In this document: positions 1-8,853 of the stretch, one piece after another
Layout: each line of letters opens with the position of its first letter
How positions within the stretch are numbered: position 1 is the stretch's first letter
DNA from: Ferruginibacter sp.
GTDB taxonomy: Bacteria; Bacteroidota; Bacteroidia; Chitinophagales; Chitinophagaceae
Direction: 5' to 3'
NCBI RefSeq assembly: GCF_028288465.1
Contig: NZ_JAQBNR010000001.1
Coordinates: 1-64,000, forward strand
Length of the DNA: 64,000 nt
Made by a program: the position numbers and the translations under genes
The notes under the pieces: generated by a model
Databases searched by the model: none
Seen by the model: the letters and a program-made list of their open reading frames with translations, nothing else
What the model was told of the DNA's origin: nothing

Positions 1-420
1 GTAAACAGGGTAGTGTTAATTGGCAATTTAGGGAAAGACCCAGATATGCAATTTCTGGAAGGCAATATTGGCGTAGCTAAGTTTTCACTGGCTACAACTG
101 AAACTTATAAAGACAGAAGCGGAAAACTTATTTCGCAAACAGAATGGCATACCGTGGTACTGTGGCGGGGATTAGCCGAACTGGCGCAGAAATATTTACA
201 CAAAGGAAGTTTGGTTTATATAGAAGGTCGCCTTAAAACCCGGAGCTGGGAAGATAAAGAAGGCAATAAAAAATTTGCAACTGAAATAGTGGGCGATAAT
301 CTTATAATGCTGGATAAGCGCCATGATGGAAGTGCTGCAATGGGGAACATTGATGGAATGGAAGGGCTTGAAGGCGATATACCCCCAATAGACGATGGCC
401 CGGAGAGGCTGCCTTTTTAA
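1..420 (+). CDS. ssb: Single-stranded DNA-binding protein (5' end cut by window)
   Basis: SSB coats single-stranded DNA during replication, recombination and repair. The frame is open from base 1 and begins VNRVVLIGNLGKDPD, the usual first strand of the SSB OB fold, so the true ATG lies just outside the window and only the first residues are missing. The OB fold covers roughly the first 105 residues, including the TEWHTVVLWRGLAE segment and YIEGRLKTRSWED. A short acidic, glycine-rich linker follows and the protein ends in RLPF, the hydrophobic tip that SSB partners bind. The linker is short compared with E. coli SSB. It is followed on the same strand by gldE and gldD, the standard Bacteroidota order. 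Confidence 0.95.
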   Translation, partial: VNRVVLIGNLGKDPDMQFLEGNIGVAKFSLATTETYKDRSGKLISQTEWHTVVLWRGLAELAQKYLHKGSLVYIEGRLKTRSWEDKEGNKKFATEIVGDNLIMLDKRHDGSAAMGNIDGMEGLEGDIPPIDDGPERLPF

Positions 421-484
421 TTACTGTGCTACAACACCCAGTTAATTCTTGCAGTTAAATATTTTTCATTAAAATTGAATCATT

Positions 485-1822
485 TTGGATTATCATCCGG
501 TCATTGATTATACCAGGTTTTTACATTTCCCTTTACTGGCAATAACTCCTGCTGCATCTGCAGTGCTGATCTTTATTATCGTATTGTTGTTTATCATTTC
601 CTTTTTATTGGCCGGTGCTGAAGTAGCGTTTTTCTCGCTGACTTATAAGGATATTAATATGCTGAAAACTAAAAAGCAGCCTTCCTTCAGGCGCATCGTG
701 AATTTGCTGGAGCAGCCTAAAACACTGCTTGCATCAATGCTGATTGCGAATAGTTTTATAAATATCGGCATCATTTTAATTTCTAATATTGTGATGGATG
801 GCTGGCTGGAAGTAGTTGACTTAAGTTTTTGGATAAAGTTTTTAATAAAGGTTTTATCAGTGACGTTTTTACTTGTATTATTCGCCGAAGTATTGCCGAA
901 AGTATGGGCCAATCATCATAAAATTTGGTTTGCTTCTACTGCCTCTATGGTGATAGAAATTTTTAATATTTTATTTTTTCGGTTCAGCAAAAGAATGGTT
1001 GGGTTTAGTGATGGAATTGAAAGAAAACTTTCTGTTAACCGGTCTTCCCTGCTGGACAACAGCCAGCTTGATTATGCCATTGACTTACTGCCTGAGCATG
1101 AAGCGACCAGTGAAGAAAAACAAATTTTAAAGGGTATACGAAAATTTGGAGACACAACTGTTAAGCAGGTAATGCGAACGCGCCTTGACGTTAGTGGCAT
1201 TGATCACAACAGCAGTTTTGAAGATGTGATAAAAAAAGTAGAAGAGCTGCACTATTCCCGTCTGCCGGTATATAAGAGTAACCTGGACGAAATTGTAGGA
1301 ATTTTACATACCAAAGATTTATTGCCGCATGTGAATGCCAGTAAAGTGGAAAATTACAACTGGCATAGTTTAATGCGTGCACCTTTATTTGTACATGAAC
1401 AAAAATTGATAGAAGATCTGCTGCAGGAGTTTCGTAACCGCCGTATACACTTTGCAGTGGTGGTGGATGAATTTGGCGGCACTAGTGGCATTGTTACACT
1501 GGAAGATATTATGGAAGAAATTATAGGGGAAATAAAAGATGAATTTGACGATGAGGAAAGCATCAATAAAAAGATTGATGACAGCACCTATATATTTGAA
1601 GGTAAAACAATGATCAATGATGTTTGCAAAGCCATGCAGCTGCCGGGTGATACTTTTGAAGATGCAAGAGGAGACAGTGATTCGCTGGCTGGCCTGGTGT
1701 TGGAAATTGCAGGTGAATTTCCCCAGGTAAATGAAGAGGTATCCAGCGGTGCGTTTACATTTATACCTTTGGAAATTAACAAAAACCGCATTGATAAAGT
1801 GAAAGTAATCATCAATGTTTAA
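485..1822 (+). CDS. gldE: Gliding motility-associated GldE-like CNNM/CBS membrane protein
   Basis: The first 165 residues or so are hydrophobic, with a CNNM/DUF21 arrangement of about four membrane segments, including an AGAEVAFFSL motif typical of that domain. A CBS-domain pair follows (about 215-340, with RLPVYKSNLDEIVGILHTKDLL and FAVVVDEFGGTSGIVTLEDI read in two parts), then a CorC_HlyC domain at the C terminus. The CNNM/CorC family is linked to divalent cation transport; GldE supports gliding motility and, through it, type IX secretion in Flavobacterium. Its place between ssb and gldD supports the GldE name. The start used is a TTG at 485, preceded by an A/T-rich stretch; no in-frame ATG precedes the first membrane segment. 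Gliding itself cannot be inferred, since GldE occurs in non-gliders. Confidence 0.88.
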   Translation: MDYHPVIDYTRFLHFPLLAITPAASAVLIFIIVLLFIISFLLAGAEVAFFSLTYKDINMLKTKKQPSFRRIVNLLEQPKTLLASMLIANSFINIGIILISNIVMDGWLEVVDLSFWIKFLIKVLSVTFLLVLFAEVLPKVWANHHKIWFASTASMVIEIFNILFFRFSKRMVGFSDGIERKLSVNRSSLLDNSQLDYAIDLLPEHEATSEEKQILKGIRKFGDTTVKQVMRTRLDVSGIDHNSSFEDVIKKVEELHYSRLPVYKSNLDEIVGILHTKDLLPHVNASKVENYNWHSLMRAPLFVHEQKLIEDLLQEFRNRRIHFAVVVDEFGGTSGIVTLEDIMEEIIGEIKDEFDDEESINKKIDDSTYIFEGKTMINDVCKAMQLPGDTFEDARGDSDSLAGLVLEIAGEFPQVNEEVSSGAFTFIPLEINKNRIDKVKVIINV

Positions 1823-1867
1823 TGGTTAGCAGCCAGCCCAAAATTGGAAAACAACAAATAAGTTTAG

Positions 1868-2545
1868 ATGCAAAATAGAAGGAGATTTATTGCCAGGCGA
1901 TTTCATTATGGTTTTATTATTATCTGCTCTTGCGTTTTTTTTGTGGCCTGCAATTCGCCTTATGTTTCTAAAAAAAGAGGATACTATATTATTGATCTTC
2001 CAAGGCGCCAGTATCAACAATTCAATCAGCCCGGTTTTCCTTACAGTTTTGAATATCCTGTTTATGCCACCGTTATGCAGGACACAACTTATTTTGACAA
2101 CAATCCTGAAAACTCCTACTGGAGAAATATCGACTTTCCACAATTTCATGCAAGAATATTTTTGAGTTATAAAGAGATAGGAGGGAAAGCCATGTACAAA
2201 ATAAAACAGCCTAACGGCCAGTATAAAGATTCGTTTGCTGTAAATGTATTTGACAAAATGGTAGCAGATGCCTTTACGCTTACAAACAAAAACAACGTGG
2301 TATCCAATTCCATCAACGATAGTTTAATACATACGCCCAACGGCATACACGGCGTATTTTTTAAAGTGGGAGGCAATGCAGCTACGGCTAAACAATTCTT
2401 CCTGAGCGATACAACAAAAAATTTTATAAGGGGCGCCCTATATTTTGACGTTACGCCAAATGCAGATTCCTTGAAGCCCGTGCAGGACTTTTTGCAGGTT
2501 GATATGGAACATATGATCAATACTTTTAAGTGGAAGAATAAATAA
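1868..2545 (+). CDS. gldD: Gliding motility lipoprotein GldD
   Basis: This is a predicted outer-envelope lipoprotein: an arginine-rich start, a hydrophobic run and a lipobox ending in VAC with the acylated cysteine at about residue 28. The mature part begins NSPYVSKKRGYYIIDLP, a sequence typical of GldD, with the conserved YPVYATV and WRNIDFPQFHARIFLSYKEI regions shortly after. GldD is needed for gliding and type IX secretion in Flavobacterium johnsoniae, but its exact role is unknown. It lies 45 bases behind gldE, probably in the same transcript. At 225 residues it is close to the normal family length. Confidence 0.87.
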   Translation: MQNRRRFIARRFHYGFIIICSCVFFVACNSPYVSKKRGYYIIDLPRRQYQQFNQPGFPYSFEYPVYATVMQDTTYFDNNPENSYWRNIDFPQFHARIFLSYKEIGGKAMYKIKQPNGQYKDSFAVNVFDKMVADAFTLTNKNNVVSNSINDSLIHTPNGIHGVFFKVGGNAATAKQFFLSDTTKNFIRGALYFDVTPNADSLKPVQDFLQVDMEHMINTFKWKNK

Positions 2546-2618
2546 CAGGATCAGGCAAGGTTATTTGTATTAAATGGCCTCCCAGCTTCGCTTTGATAAA
2601 AGACGCTATAAAATTGCA

Positions 2619-2645
2619 GCACAAGAGTGCGACGCATATGAAGTA
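2619..2645 (-). repeat. Degenerate intergenic element, copy A
   Basis: Read on the minus strand this holds CTTCATATGCGTCGCACTC followed by TTGTGC. It aligns with three other intergenic copies in the window (27555-27582, 37790-37816, 44115-44141). The shared form is roughly CATCGTTGCGTCGCACTC then TTGTAC. It lies about 100 bases before the DUF3109 gene. Confidence 0.5.
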
Positions 2646-2746
2646 TCGCAGGGCTTTACGGCCCGGACAAAGTTTTTTACCCTGTTATCCCACCTTTTAA
2701 AACAGCTTTTTATTGCTACCGCCTTTGCATTACTTTTGCACCTGAT

Positions 2747-3331
2747 ATGATAGCTATAGACAATATTTTAGTAAGTGATGAAATTGTGCAGGAACAATTT
2801 GTTTGCGATCTCAACAAATGTAAGGGAGGTTGTTGTGTGGATGGTGACGCCGGAGCTCCGCTAAATAAAGATGAACTGGAAAAAATAAACGAAGTCTTCG
2901 ACGCGGTGTTACCCTATTTGCCGGAAGAAAGCAAAAAGGAATTGCAACGCCAGGGAAGATACGTTTATGATAAAGAGTTTGGCTGGGTAACACCTACCAT
3001 TGAAAGCAAGATTTGTGTTTATGGCATTGTGGACAAAAATGGCATTGTTAAATGTGGCATTGAGCAGGCGTATAATGATGGTAAGGTACAATGGAAAAAG
3101 CCAATCAGTTGCCACCTGTTTCCGATACGGATACAACAAAGCAGGGATAAGCAAACTGAATATGTAAACTATGAACCAAGAGAAGATCTTTGCAGTGCCG
3201 CCTGTACGCTGGGTGAAAAATTAAAGGTGCCGGTGTACGTTTTTTTAAAAGACGCATTAACAAGAAAATATGGCACCGAATTTTATGCAACCCTTGAAGT
3301 GACCGCCGAACATCTAAAAAGCAAATCCTGA
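2747..3331 (+). CDS. DUF3109 family cysteine-rich protein
   Basis: The protein carries many cysteines in a pattern typical of DUF3109: CDLNKCKGGCCVDG at residues 20-33, then single cysteines in SKICVYG, VKCGIEQ, ISCHLFPIRI and EDLCSAACTLG. These suggest binding of a metal or Fe-S cluster, as in the related YkgJ-type zinc/iron-chelating families. No signal peptide or membrane segment is visible, so it is probably cytoplasmic. The exact function is unknown for the family. At 194 residues it has the usual length. A TTACTTTTGCACC motif shortly before the ATG resembles the Bacteroidota -7 promoter box. Confidence 0.8.
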   Translation: MIAIDNILVSDEIVQEQFVCDLNKCKGGCCVDGDAGAPLNKDELEKINEVFDAVLPYLPEESKKELQRQGRYVYDKEFGWVTPTIESKICVYGIVDKNGIVKCGIEQAYNDGKVQWKKPISCHLFPIRIQQSRDKQTEYVNYEPREDLCSAACTLGEKLKVPVYVFLKDALTRKYGTEFYATLEVTAEHLKSKS

Positions 3332-3378
3332 CATACAATCAAATGCGTTGCTGAAATGGCAACAATTCTACTTCTACC

Positions 3379-4203
3379 ATGAAAAAAATATTAAATACCC
3401 TGTTGCAGCTTACCTGTTTTGTATTACTGGTTACAATTTTTTCCTGCTCGGTAAACAGGGCCAATGTTGATGACAGCCTTAAAAAGTATTTTGATGATAA
3501 CAAGGTGGAAGGTTGTTTCACCATGCTTAGCAATGGCGACGGGAAGGTAACGGTTTACAATCTTGCGCTGGATACGGCCCGGGTTTTGCCGGCATCAACA
3601 TTCAAAATTGTTAACTCATTAATTGGTTTGGAAACCGGCGTTATTACAGATGAAAAGATGGTGATTAAGTGGGATGGAATTCAACGGGCCAATGAGGACT
3701 GGAATAAGGATATGAATATGCTGGAAGCATTTAAAGTAAGCTGTGTGCCTTATTACCAGGAAGTAGCAAGGCGTATTGGAAAAGATACCATGAAGCTGTG
3801 GATAGATTCTTTAAGCTACGGTAATAAAAATATTGGCGATAAAATCGATACCTTTTGGCTGGACAATCATTTAAAGATTTCCCCCGATGAGCAACTGGGA
3901 CTGATGAAACGTTTGTATTTTGATCAACTGCCTTTTCAAAAAAGAACCCAGCAAATTGTACGGGATGTTATGTTGCAGGAAGAGAATACAGCTTATAGCC
4001 TGAGCTATAAAACAGGCTGGGGTTTTGACGAAAAGAAAAATAATATTGGCTGGATAGTGGGCTGGATAGAAGAAAATAAACACCCTTATTTTTTTGTAAC
4101 AATGGTAAAATCTACCGATGCTGCAATTGATATGAAGGCTGTTCGGTTGAATATTACAAAAGGCATTTTAAAACACCTTGGATTTTTTGAAGGCAGGAAG
4201 TAA
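3379..4203 (+). CDS. Class D (OXA-type) beta-lactamase, predicted lipoprotein
   Basis: All hallmark motifs of class D serine beta-lactamases are present in order: the active-site STFK at residues 73-76 (in PASTFKIVNSLIGLETG), SCV at 121-123 matching the S-x-V motif, YGN at 147-149, the FW at 159-160 (omega-loop tryptophan) and KTG at 211-213. The serine acylates the beta-lactam ring and the lysine, normally carboxylated, activates it. The N terminus has a hydrophobic run with a lipobox ending FSC at residue 23, so the mature enzyme is probably lipid-anchored in the envelope rather than free. It is a lone gene between unrelated neighbours with no mobile element beside it, so it looks like an intrinsic chromosomal gene. 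Its substrate range cannot be read from the sequence. A BlaR-type sensor is less likely, since no sensor transmembrane region is fused. Confidence 0.88.
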   Translation: MKKILNTLLQLTCFVLLVTIFSCSVNRANVDDSLKKYFDDNKVEGCFTMLSNGDGKVTVYNLALDTARVLPASTFKIVNSLIGLETGVITDEKMVIKWDGIQRANEDWNKDMNMLEAFKVSCVPYYQEVARRIGKDTMKLWIDSLSYGNKNIGDKIDTFWLDNHLKISPDEQLGLMKRLYFDQLPFQKRTQQIVRDVMLQEENTAYSLSYKTGWGFDEKKNNIGWIVGWIEENKHPYFFVTMVKSTDAAIDMKAVRLNITKGILKHLGFFEGRK

Positions 4204-4316
4204 TAATCAGCCAGATAATTTGTGATTGTTTTCACAGCATTGCAGCGTTTAAGGTGATATTTTTGAATCAATAATAAACATGTAATCCATTTTATTTGTT
4301 TTTGAATTAACAGCAG

Positions 4317-5993
4317 ATGATCCGCTTTCAGCATATAGAGTATTTATTGGCATTGGCACTTGTACCCTTAATGGTGCTGGTATTTTCATATGTGCTCCGC
4401 AGTAAAAAAAATACTATCAAAAAGATAGGCGATCCGGCCCTCGTAAATCAGCTGATTAAAGATTACAGTCCATCGAAATTCCTTTTAAAATTCCTTTTGA
4501 TTGTTGTTGCTTTTGTGGCGGGCGTTATAGCGCTGGCTAATCCGCGAATGCCGCAGGGCAGTACGATGGTAAACCGCAGCGGCATTGATGTAATGATTGC
4601 ATTGGATGTAAGCAAGAGTATGCTGGCCGATGATATAAAACCAAACAGGCTGGAACGTGCCAAACAATTTATTGCCAAACTGATTGATAAATTACCCAAT
4701 GATCGCATCGGAATTGTTGTTTTTGCCGGCAGAGCTTATTTGCAGATGCCGCTGACAACCGATCATTCCGCAGCTAAAATGTATTTGTCCTCAGCAACAC
4801 CAGACGTTGTGCCTACACAGGGTACAGTAATTGGTGACGCTTTAAAAATGTGTTACAATGCATTTAACACTAAAGAAAAGAAATATAAATCTGTTGTGTT
4901 GATCAGCGACGGAGAAGATCATGATAAAGCAGCCGAGAAAATAACAAAGGCAATGGCTGATGAAGGTGTAATGATCAATACAGTTGGGATTGGATCACCC
5001 GAAGGAACTACCATTATTGATCCAGCTACCGGCGAAACAAAAATGGATGCCGAGGGGCGCCCGGTAATAACAAAGCTGAATGAGCAGGAATTAAAGTCCA
5101 TTGCTGGTAACGGGAATGGCTTATACCAGCTTTTTACCAATACCGATGAAATAGTTGATGCAATGGATAAACAATTGCAAAGCATGGGGCAGCGGGCTGT
5201 TACAGAAAATTCACTGGTAAATTTCAGGAACTTTTTTCCATGGTTATTGGGGCTTTCACTGGTATTATTGCTGGCAGAATTTTTTATTTCAGAAGTCAAA
5301 AAAATCATCAAAGTAAAAAAGGTAATTATTAAAAAAGAAGTAGCAGTGTTAACAGTATTATTTATACTACCTTCTTTATTATTTGCTCAAAATAGTAATA
5401 CGCTTATTAAAAACGGCAACGAGGCTTATAACAAAAAAGAATATGATGTAGCTGCGGATAATTATAGAAAAGCGGCGGATAAAGAACCCGCCAATGAAAA
5501 GGCACAATACAATCTTGGTAATGCCTTGTACAAAAAGGGAAACGCAGATGATGCACTACAGGCGTATGATGCGGCAATAAAATCAAGCAAATCAAAAAGC
5601 GATCAATCTGCATCCTGGTATAACAAAGGCGTATCGTTGCAGAATAACAAAAAATTGCCCGAATGCATAGATGCCTATAAAAATGCATTGAAGCTAAACC
5701 CGGCCGATGAAGATGCCAGGTTTAACCTGCAAAAAGCATTGTTACAGCAACAAAAAGAACAGCAGCAAAAAGAGCAGCAGGACAAGGAAAAAAAGAAGCC
5801 TAAGGATGATAAGCAGAAAGACAAACAACAGCAGGAGAAAGAGCAGCAGCAACCCAAACCGCAACCTTCGAAAATGACAAAAAAAGAAGCAGAGGAAAAA
5901 CTAAAAGCCTTGTTGCAGCAGGAAAAAAATCTTCAAAATAAATTAAGACGAGTAGATGCCGCCTCGCCGGACAAACCTGAAAAGGACTGGTAA
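4317..5993 (+). CDS. VWA-TPR fusion protein (BatB-BatC like)
   Basis: Two proteins that are separate in many Bacteroidota appear joined here. Residues 1-330 resemble BatA/BatB: membrane segments near 8-27 and 56-74, a von Willebrand A domain with an intact MIDAS (DVSKS at 97-101, a threonine near 147 and SDGED at 197-201), and a membrane segment near 308-326. A second hydrophobic run follows at about 342-357, ending LPSLLFAQ, which looks exactly like a signal peptide. TPR-like repeats then start (NGNEAYNKKEYDVAADNYRK and two more units), followed by a Q/K/E-rich tail from about 475 to 530. Bat proteins are linked to aerotolerance and envelope stress, in clusters with a MoxR ATPase; no MoxR or other bat gene lies in this window. 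The ATG at 4317 gives a normal first membrane segment. Confidence 0.82.
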   Translation: MIRFQHIEYLLALALVPLMVLVFSYVLRSKKNTIKKIGDPALVNQLIKDYSPSKFLLKFLLIVVAFVAGVIALANPRMPQGSTMVNRSGIDVMIALDVSKSMLADDIKPNRLERAKQFIAKLIDKLPNDRIGIVVFAGRAYLQMPLTTDHSAAKMYLSSATPDVVPTQGTVIGDALKMCYNAFNTKEKKYKSVVLISDGEDHDKAAEKITKAMADEGVMINTVGIGSPEGTTIIDPATGETKMDAEGRPVITKLNEQELKSIAGNGNGLYQLFTNTDEIVDAMDKQLQSMGQRAVTENSLVNFRNFFPWLLGLSLVLLLAEFFISEVKKIIKVKKVIIKKEVAVLTVLFILPSLLFAQNSNTLIKNGNEAYNKKEYDVAADNYRKAADKEPANEKAQYNLGNALYKKGNADDALQAYDAAIKSSKSKSDQSASWYNKGVSLQNNKKLPECIDAYKNALKLNPADEDARFNLQKALLQQQKEQQQKEQQDKEKKKPKDDKQKDKQQQEKEQQQPKPQPSKMTKKEAEEKLKALLQQEKNLQNKLRRVDAASPDKPEKDW

Positions 5994-6006
5994 TTAAAAA
6001 GAAATG

Positions 6007-6034
6007 AAGCAGGGCAAACAACCCCTGCTTTTTT
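6007..6034 (+). terminator. Intrinsic terminator after the VWA-TPR gene
   Basis: An 8-bp perfect stem (AAGCAGGG with CCCTGCTT) around an 8-base loop is followed by a run of T. It sits 13 bases after the stop codon. Confidence 0.85.
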
Positions 6035-6087
6035 GTTGTTATTTTGTAAAGCAATGCGTTTTTTACCTGTTGCGATAAATTAATCTT

Positions 6088-8070
6088 ATGCAATTTTACT
6101 GTGAATCGCTTACTGAATATAAACGGCTAAAAACAAGAGAAGTCAAAATTGGTAACCTGCTTTTAGGAAACAACCATCCCATTCGTGTACAGACAATGAC
6201 CACTACGGATACGTTGGATACTATTGCCACCGTGGAACAGACCATTCGTTGTATTGAAGCCGGTGCTGAAATGGTTCGCATTACAGCACCTTCCAAAAAG
6301 GAGGCGGAGAATTTACAAAACATAAAAGATGAACTGAACCGCCGGGGCTATTTTGTGCCGCTGGTAGCAGATATTCATTTCACACCCAATGCGGCTGAAA
6401 TTGCTGCAAGAATAGTAGAGAAAGTAAGGGTTAATCCCGGCAATTATGTTGATAAGAAAAAGTTTGAGCAGATTGAATATACCGATGCTGAATATGCAGA
6501 AGAGATAGAACGTATCAGGGAACGATTTTCACCATTGGTGCTGATTTGTAAGGAACATGGAACGGCCATGCGTATTGGTACCAACCATGGCAGTTTAAGC
6601 GACCGCATTATGAGCAGGTATGGCGATACTGCCATGGGTATGGTTGAAAGTGCCATGGAGTTTTTACGCATAGCAAGAGCGCTGGATTATCACAACATTA
6701 TTTTGAGTATGAAGAGCAGCAACCCGTTGGTGATGGTGCAGGCTTACCGTTTACTTATCAATCATATGATGGATGAATTTGGTGAATGTTATCCGCTGCA
6801 CCTGGGTGTAACGGAAGCAGGAGATGGCGAAGACGGAAGGATAAAATCTGCGATCGGTATTGGTACTTTACTGGAAGACGGTATCGGCGACACCATCAGG
6901 GTAAGTCTTACCGAAGATCCGGAATTTGAAATACCTGTTTGTAAAGATTTGGTGAAAAGATACGCTTCAATTAGTGCGCAAAATGATATTAAAAAGGCAG
7001 ATGAAATTAAGCTCCCTTATTCTCCCTTTGAATATAAGAGAAGATATACAAACCTGGTGGTCAACATCGGTAACAAAAATGTACCTGTTGTTATTGCAGA
7101 TTTTATGCTGGCTCAAACCATTACCCATGCTGATTTACAGGCGATCGGTTACACTTACAATTCCAGTACAGATAAATGGGGCATCAGTGATGCCGCCGCA
7201 GATTATATCTACACCGCCAATAAAAAAATTGACTTTGCTTTACCTGGAACACTGCAGATTATTTGTGATTATGCAACCTGGTTAACAGAGGCAGATAATA
7301 TAAAATATTTTCCGCTTTTTCAGCCGGATGAATATTTAAAGGCAGGAAGAAAATCAGGTACTGTTAACTTTATTGCAACAAATGTGCATGATATTTCTGA
7401 CACCTTTCTTGACAAAATAAAAGAAGATGTAACAGCTGTTTTATGTATTTATTCTACTGCTCAAAATGCAATGCAAAAAGTTAGAACATGTATTGCTAAG
7501 CTGATGCAACAGCAAATAAATTGCCCGGTAATTGTATCTGTTGAAAGCAGTGACAGTTCTATTGATGAACAGCTTATTCACTTTAGCACAGAAGCCGGTG
7601 CTTTATTTTTGGACGGAATGGGCGATGGTATCTGGCTGATGAATGATCCCTCCAAACTGATCCATCAGCAGGTATCCGGAAGAACTTATCTGCAGACAAA
7701 AAACAACCACCAGTTTATCAACAATACATCGTTTTCTATTTTACAGGCAGTGCGTACGAGAATATCTAAAACAGAATATATCAGTTGCCCAAGTTGCGGC
7801 AGAACCTTATTTGAGCTGCAGGAAACTACCGGTAAAATACGTGCAGTTACCAATCATTTAAAAGGCTTAAAAATCGCCATTATGGGATGTATCGTAAATG
7901 GCCCGGGCGAAATGGCAGATGCTGACTTTGGTTACGTTGGCAGCGGTATCGGCAAGATAACTCTGTACCGCGGAAAAGAAGTGGTGAAAAGAAATATTGA
8001 CAGTGCCATAGCCGTTGATGAACTGATCAATTTACTAAAGGAAAGTAATGTATGGATTGATGCAGGTTAA
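6088..8070 (+). CDS. ispG: 4-hydroxy-3-methylbut-2-enyl diphosphate synthase, long form
   Basis: IspG (GcpE) reduces 2-C-methyl-D-erythritol 2,4-cyclodiphosphate to HMBPP, the penultimate step of the MEP isoprenoid pathway. The N-terminal TIM barrel is clear (PIRVQTMTTTDTLDT, GAEMVRITAP, ADIHFTPNAA, VRVNPGNYVD). The C-terminal part carries the [4Fe-4S] ligands: C567 and C570 in SCPSCGRT, and C601 in GCIVNGPGEM. At 660 residues it is the long, plant/Chlamydia/Bacteroidota type with an extra middle domain (about 300-540) that E. coli IspG (about 370 residues) lacks. dxs, the first enzyme of the same pathway, is near 35.8 kb in this window. Confidence 0.95.
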   Translation: MQFYCESLTEYKRLKTREVKIGNLLLGNNHPIRVQTMTTTDTLDTIATVEQTIRCIEAGAEMVRITAPSKKEAENLQNIKDELNRRGYFVPLVADIHFTPNAAEIAARIVEKVRVNPGNYVDKKKFEQIEYTDAEYAEEIERIRERFSPLVLICKEHGTAMRIGTNHGSLSDRIMSRYGDTAMGMVESAMEFLRIARALDYHNIILSMKSSNPLVMVQAYRLLINHMMDEFGECYPLHLGVTEAGDGEDGRIKSAIGIGTLLEDGIGDTIRVSLTEDPEFEIPVCKDLVKRYASISAQNDIKKADEIKLPYSPFEYKRRYTNLVVNIGNKNVPVVIADFMLAQTITHADLQAIGYTYNSSTDKWGISDAAADYIYTANKKIDFALPGTLQIICDYATWLTEADNIKYFPLFQPDEYLKAGRKSGTVNFIATNVHDISDTFLDKIKEDVTAVLCIYSTAQNAMQKVRTCIAKLMQQQINCPVIVSVESSDSSIDEQLIHFSTEAGALFLDGMGDGIWLMNDPSKLIHQQVSGRTYLQTKNNHQFINNTSFSILQAVRTRISKTEYISCPSCGRTLFELQETTGKIRAVTNHLKGLKIAIMGCIVNGPGEMADADFGYVGSGIGKITLYRGKEVVKRNIDSAIAVDELINLLKESNVWIDAG

Positions 8071-8239
8071 GAAAAATTAAAACGATTTTAGATTGCAATG
8101 AAATAATACAATTATAATATCGGCCAATAACCATGATTTGGCTTTATTAGCGACGCTCCGTTCAGCTGTCAATTATTAATCTGCTTCAATCTTCAAAAAT
8201 AGCCATCAGTAACGATCATTGCCGGGTAAAATTTATCAA

Positions 8240-8500
8240 CTACTTAAATACCCTTTTTAAAAAAGGCACTTTCATCATCCCCGATGCGTCACGGTAGTCC
8301 ACTATTTGCTTATCGCCAGGGTTATTAAAGCGATATTGTTTGCCACTGATATTTCCAGTTACAGTCATGGCGGTTTTACCAACGTACTCAAAATATACTT
8401 CGGGCCACATGCTGCGTTTTTGTGGTTCAAAATTTTGATTGCTTAATTTAGATGATGGCGTTCCTGCCAACTCCGTTCTTCTATTACTGCAGTTGCACAT
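8240..8500 (-). CDS. Small hypothetical protein, last gene of the four-gene cassette
   Basis: This 86-residue protein starts MCNCSNRRTEL, giving a Cys-x-Cys pair at the very N terminus. The rest (YFEYVGKTAMTVTG, GKQYRFNNPGDKQIVDYRDA, VPFLKRVF) looks like a small all-beta domain with a conserved glycine/aromatic pattern. I do not recognise a named family. It has no signal peptide or membrane segment. It follows the DUF1360-like gene by 11 bases on the same strand, so it is almost certainly co-transcribed with the three genes at 8512-12481. The codon pattern is normal and the reading frame is intact, so I take it as a real gene. Confidence 0.65.
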   Translation of the reverse strand: MCNCSNRRTELAGTPSSKLSNQNFEPQKRSMWPEVYFEYVGKTAMTVTGNISGKQYRFNNPGDKQIVDYRDASGMMKVPFLKRVFK

Positions 8501-8511
8501 TATTGTAGTTT

Positions 8512-8829
8512 TTAGTCTTCTTTATAATCAGGAGTTTTCTCCTTATTGTTTTTTGATATTGTAGTAGCTTGTTCCAGCAAACAGGCCGCACCTGATAATG
8601 CACACCAACACAATAATTTTTGCCACCAGTTATTTCCCTGCCATAAACCAAATGGAAAAGCTACCCAAACACTCACACAGTAAAAGCAATCGAGCAGGCT
8701 TCCGAAGAAGCCTGCCCCCGCTTTTTTTCTAACTAAATAAATCACATCAAACGGGCCATCTTCCTTGCTAAACAAATGCGTGATGCGCCAGGTGGCTAAA
8801 GCCAATAATATAAACGGGAATGCGCTCAT
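8512..8829 (-). CDS. DUF1360-like small membrane protein
   Basis: The 105-residue protein has a hydrophobic start with ALATWRITHLFSKEDGPFDVIYLVRKK (read in two parts), then GSLLDCFYCVSVWVAFPFG, a CxxCxxxW motif inside a membrane segment, and a third hydrophobic stretch near 70-85. This order (WRITHLF, a DGPFDV-type acidic turn, a C-x-x-C-x-S-x-W helix) matches DUF1360, a small membrane family of unknown function. The tail is polar and charged. It lies 24 bases after the 756-residue gene and 11 bases before the 86-residue gene, so it is the only clear membrane member of the cassette and could anchor the others. Confidence 0.7.
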   Translation of the reverse strand: MSAFPFILLALATWRITHLFSKEDGPFDVIYLVRKKAGAGFFGSLLDCFYCVSVWVAFPFGLWQGNNWWQKLLCWCALSGAACLLEQATTISKNNKEKTPDYKED

Positions 8830-8853
8830 TGTTGCAATTTATTAATGTCACTA

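Noticed and set aside
2574..2750. A 58-codon plus-strand frame that ends on the start of the DUF3109 gene (ATGA overlap).
   Set aside because: It runs through the degenerate repeat (copy A) and a likely promoter box, and its composition looks like chance; the overlap is probably accidental.
5740..5870. Gln/Lys/Glu repeats in the VWA-TPR gene as a DNA tandem repeat.
   Set aside because: The bases do not repeat regularly; it is a low-complexity protein linker.
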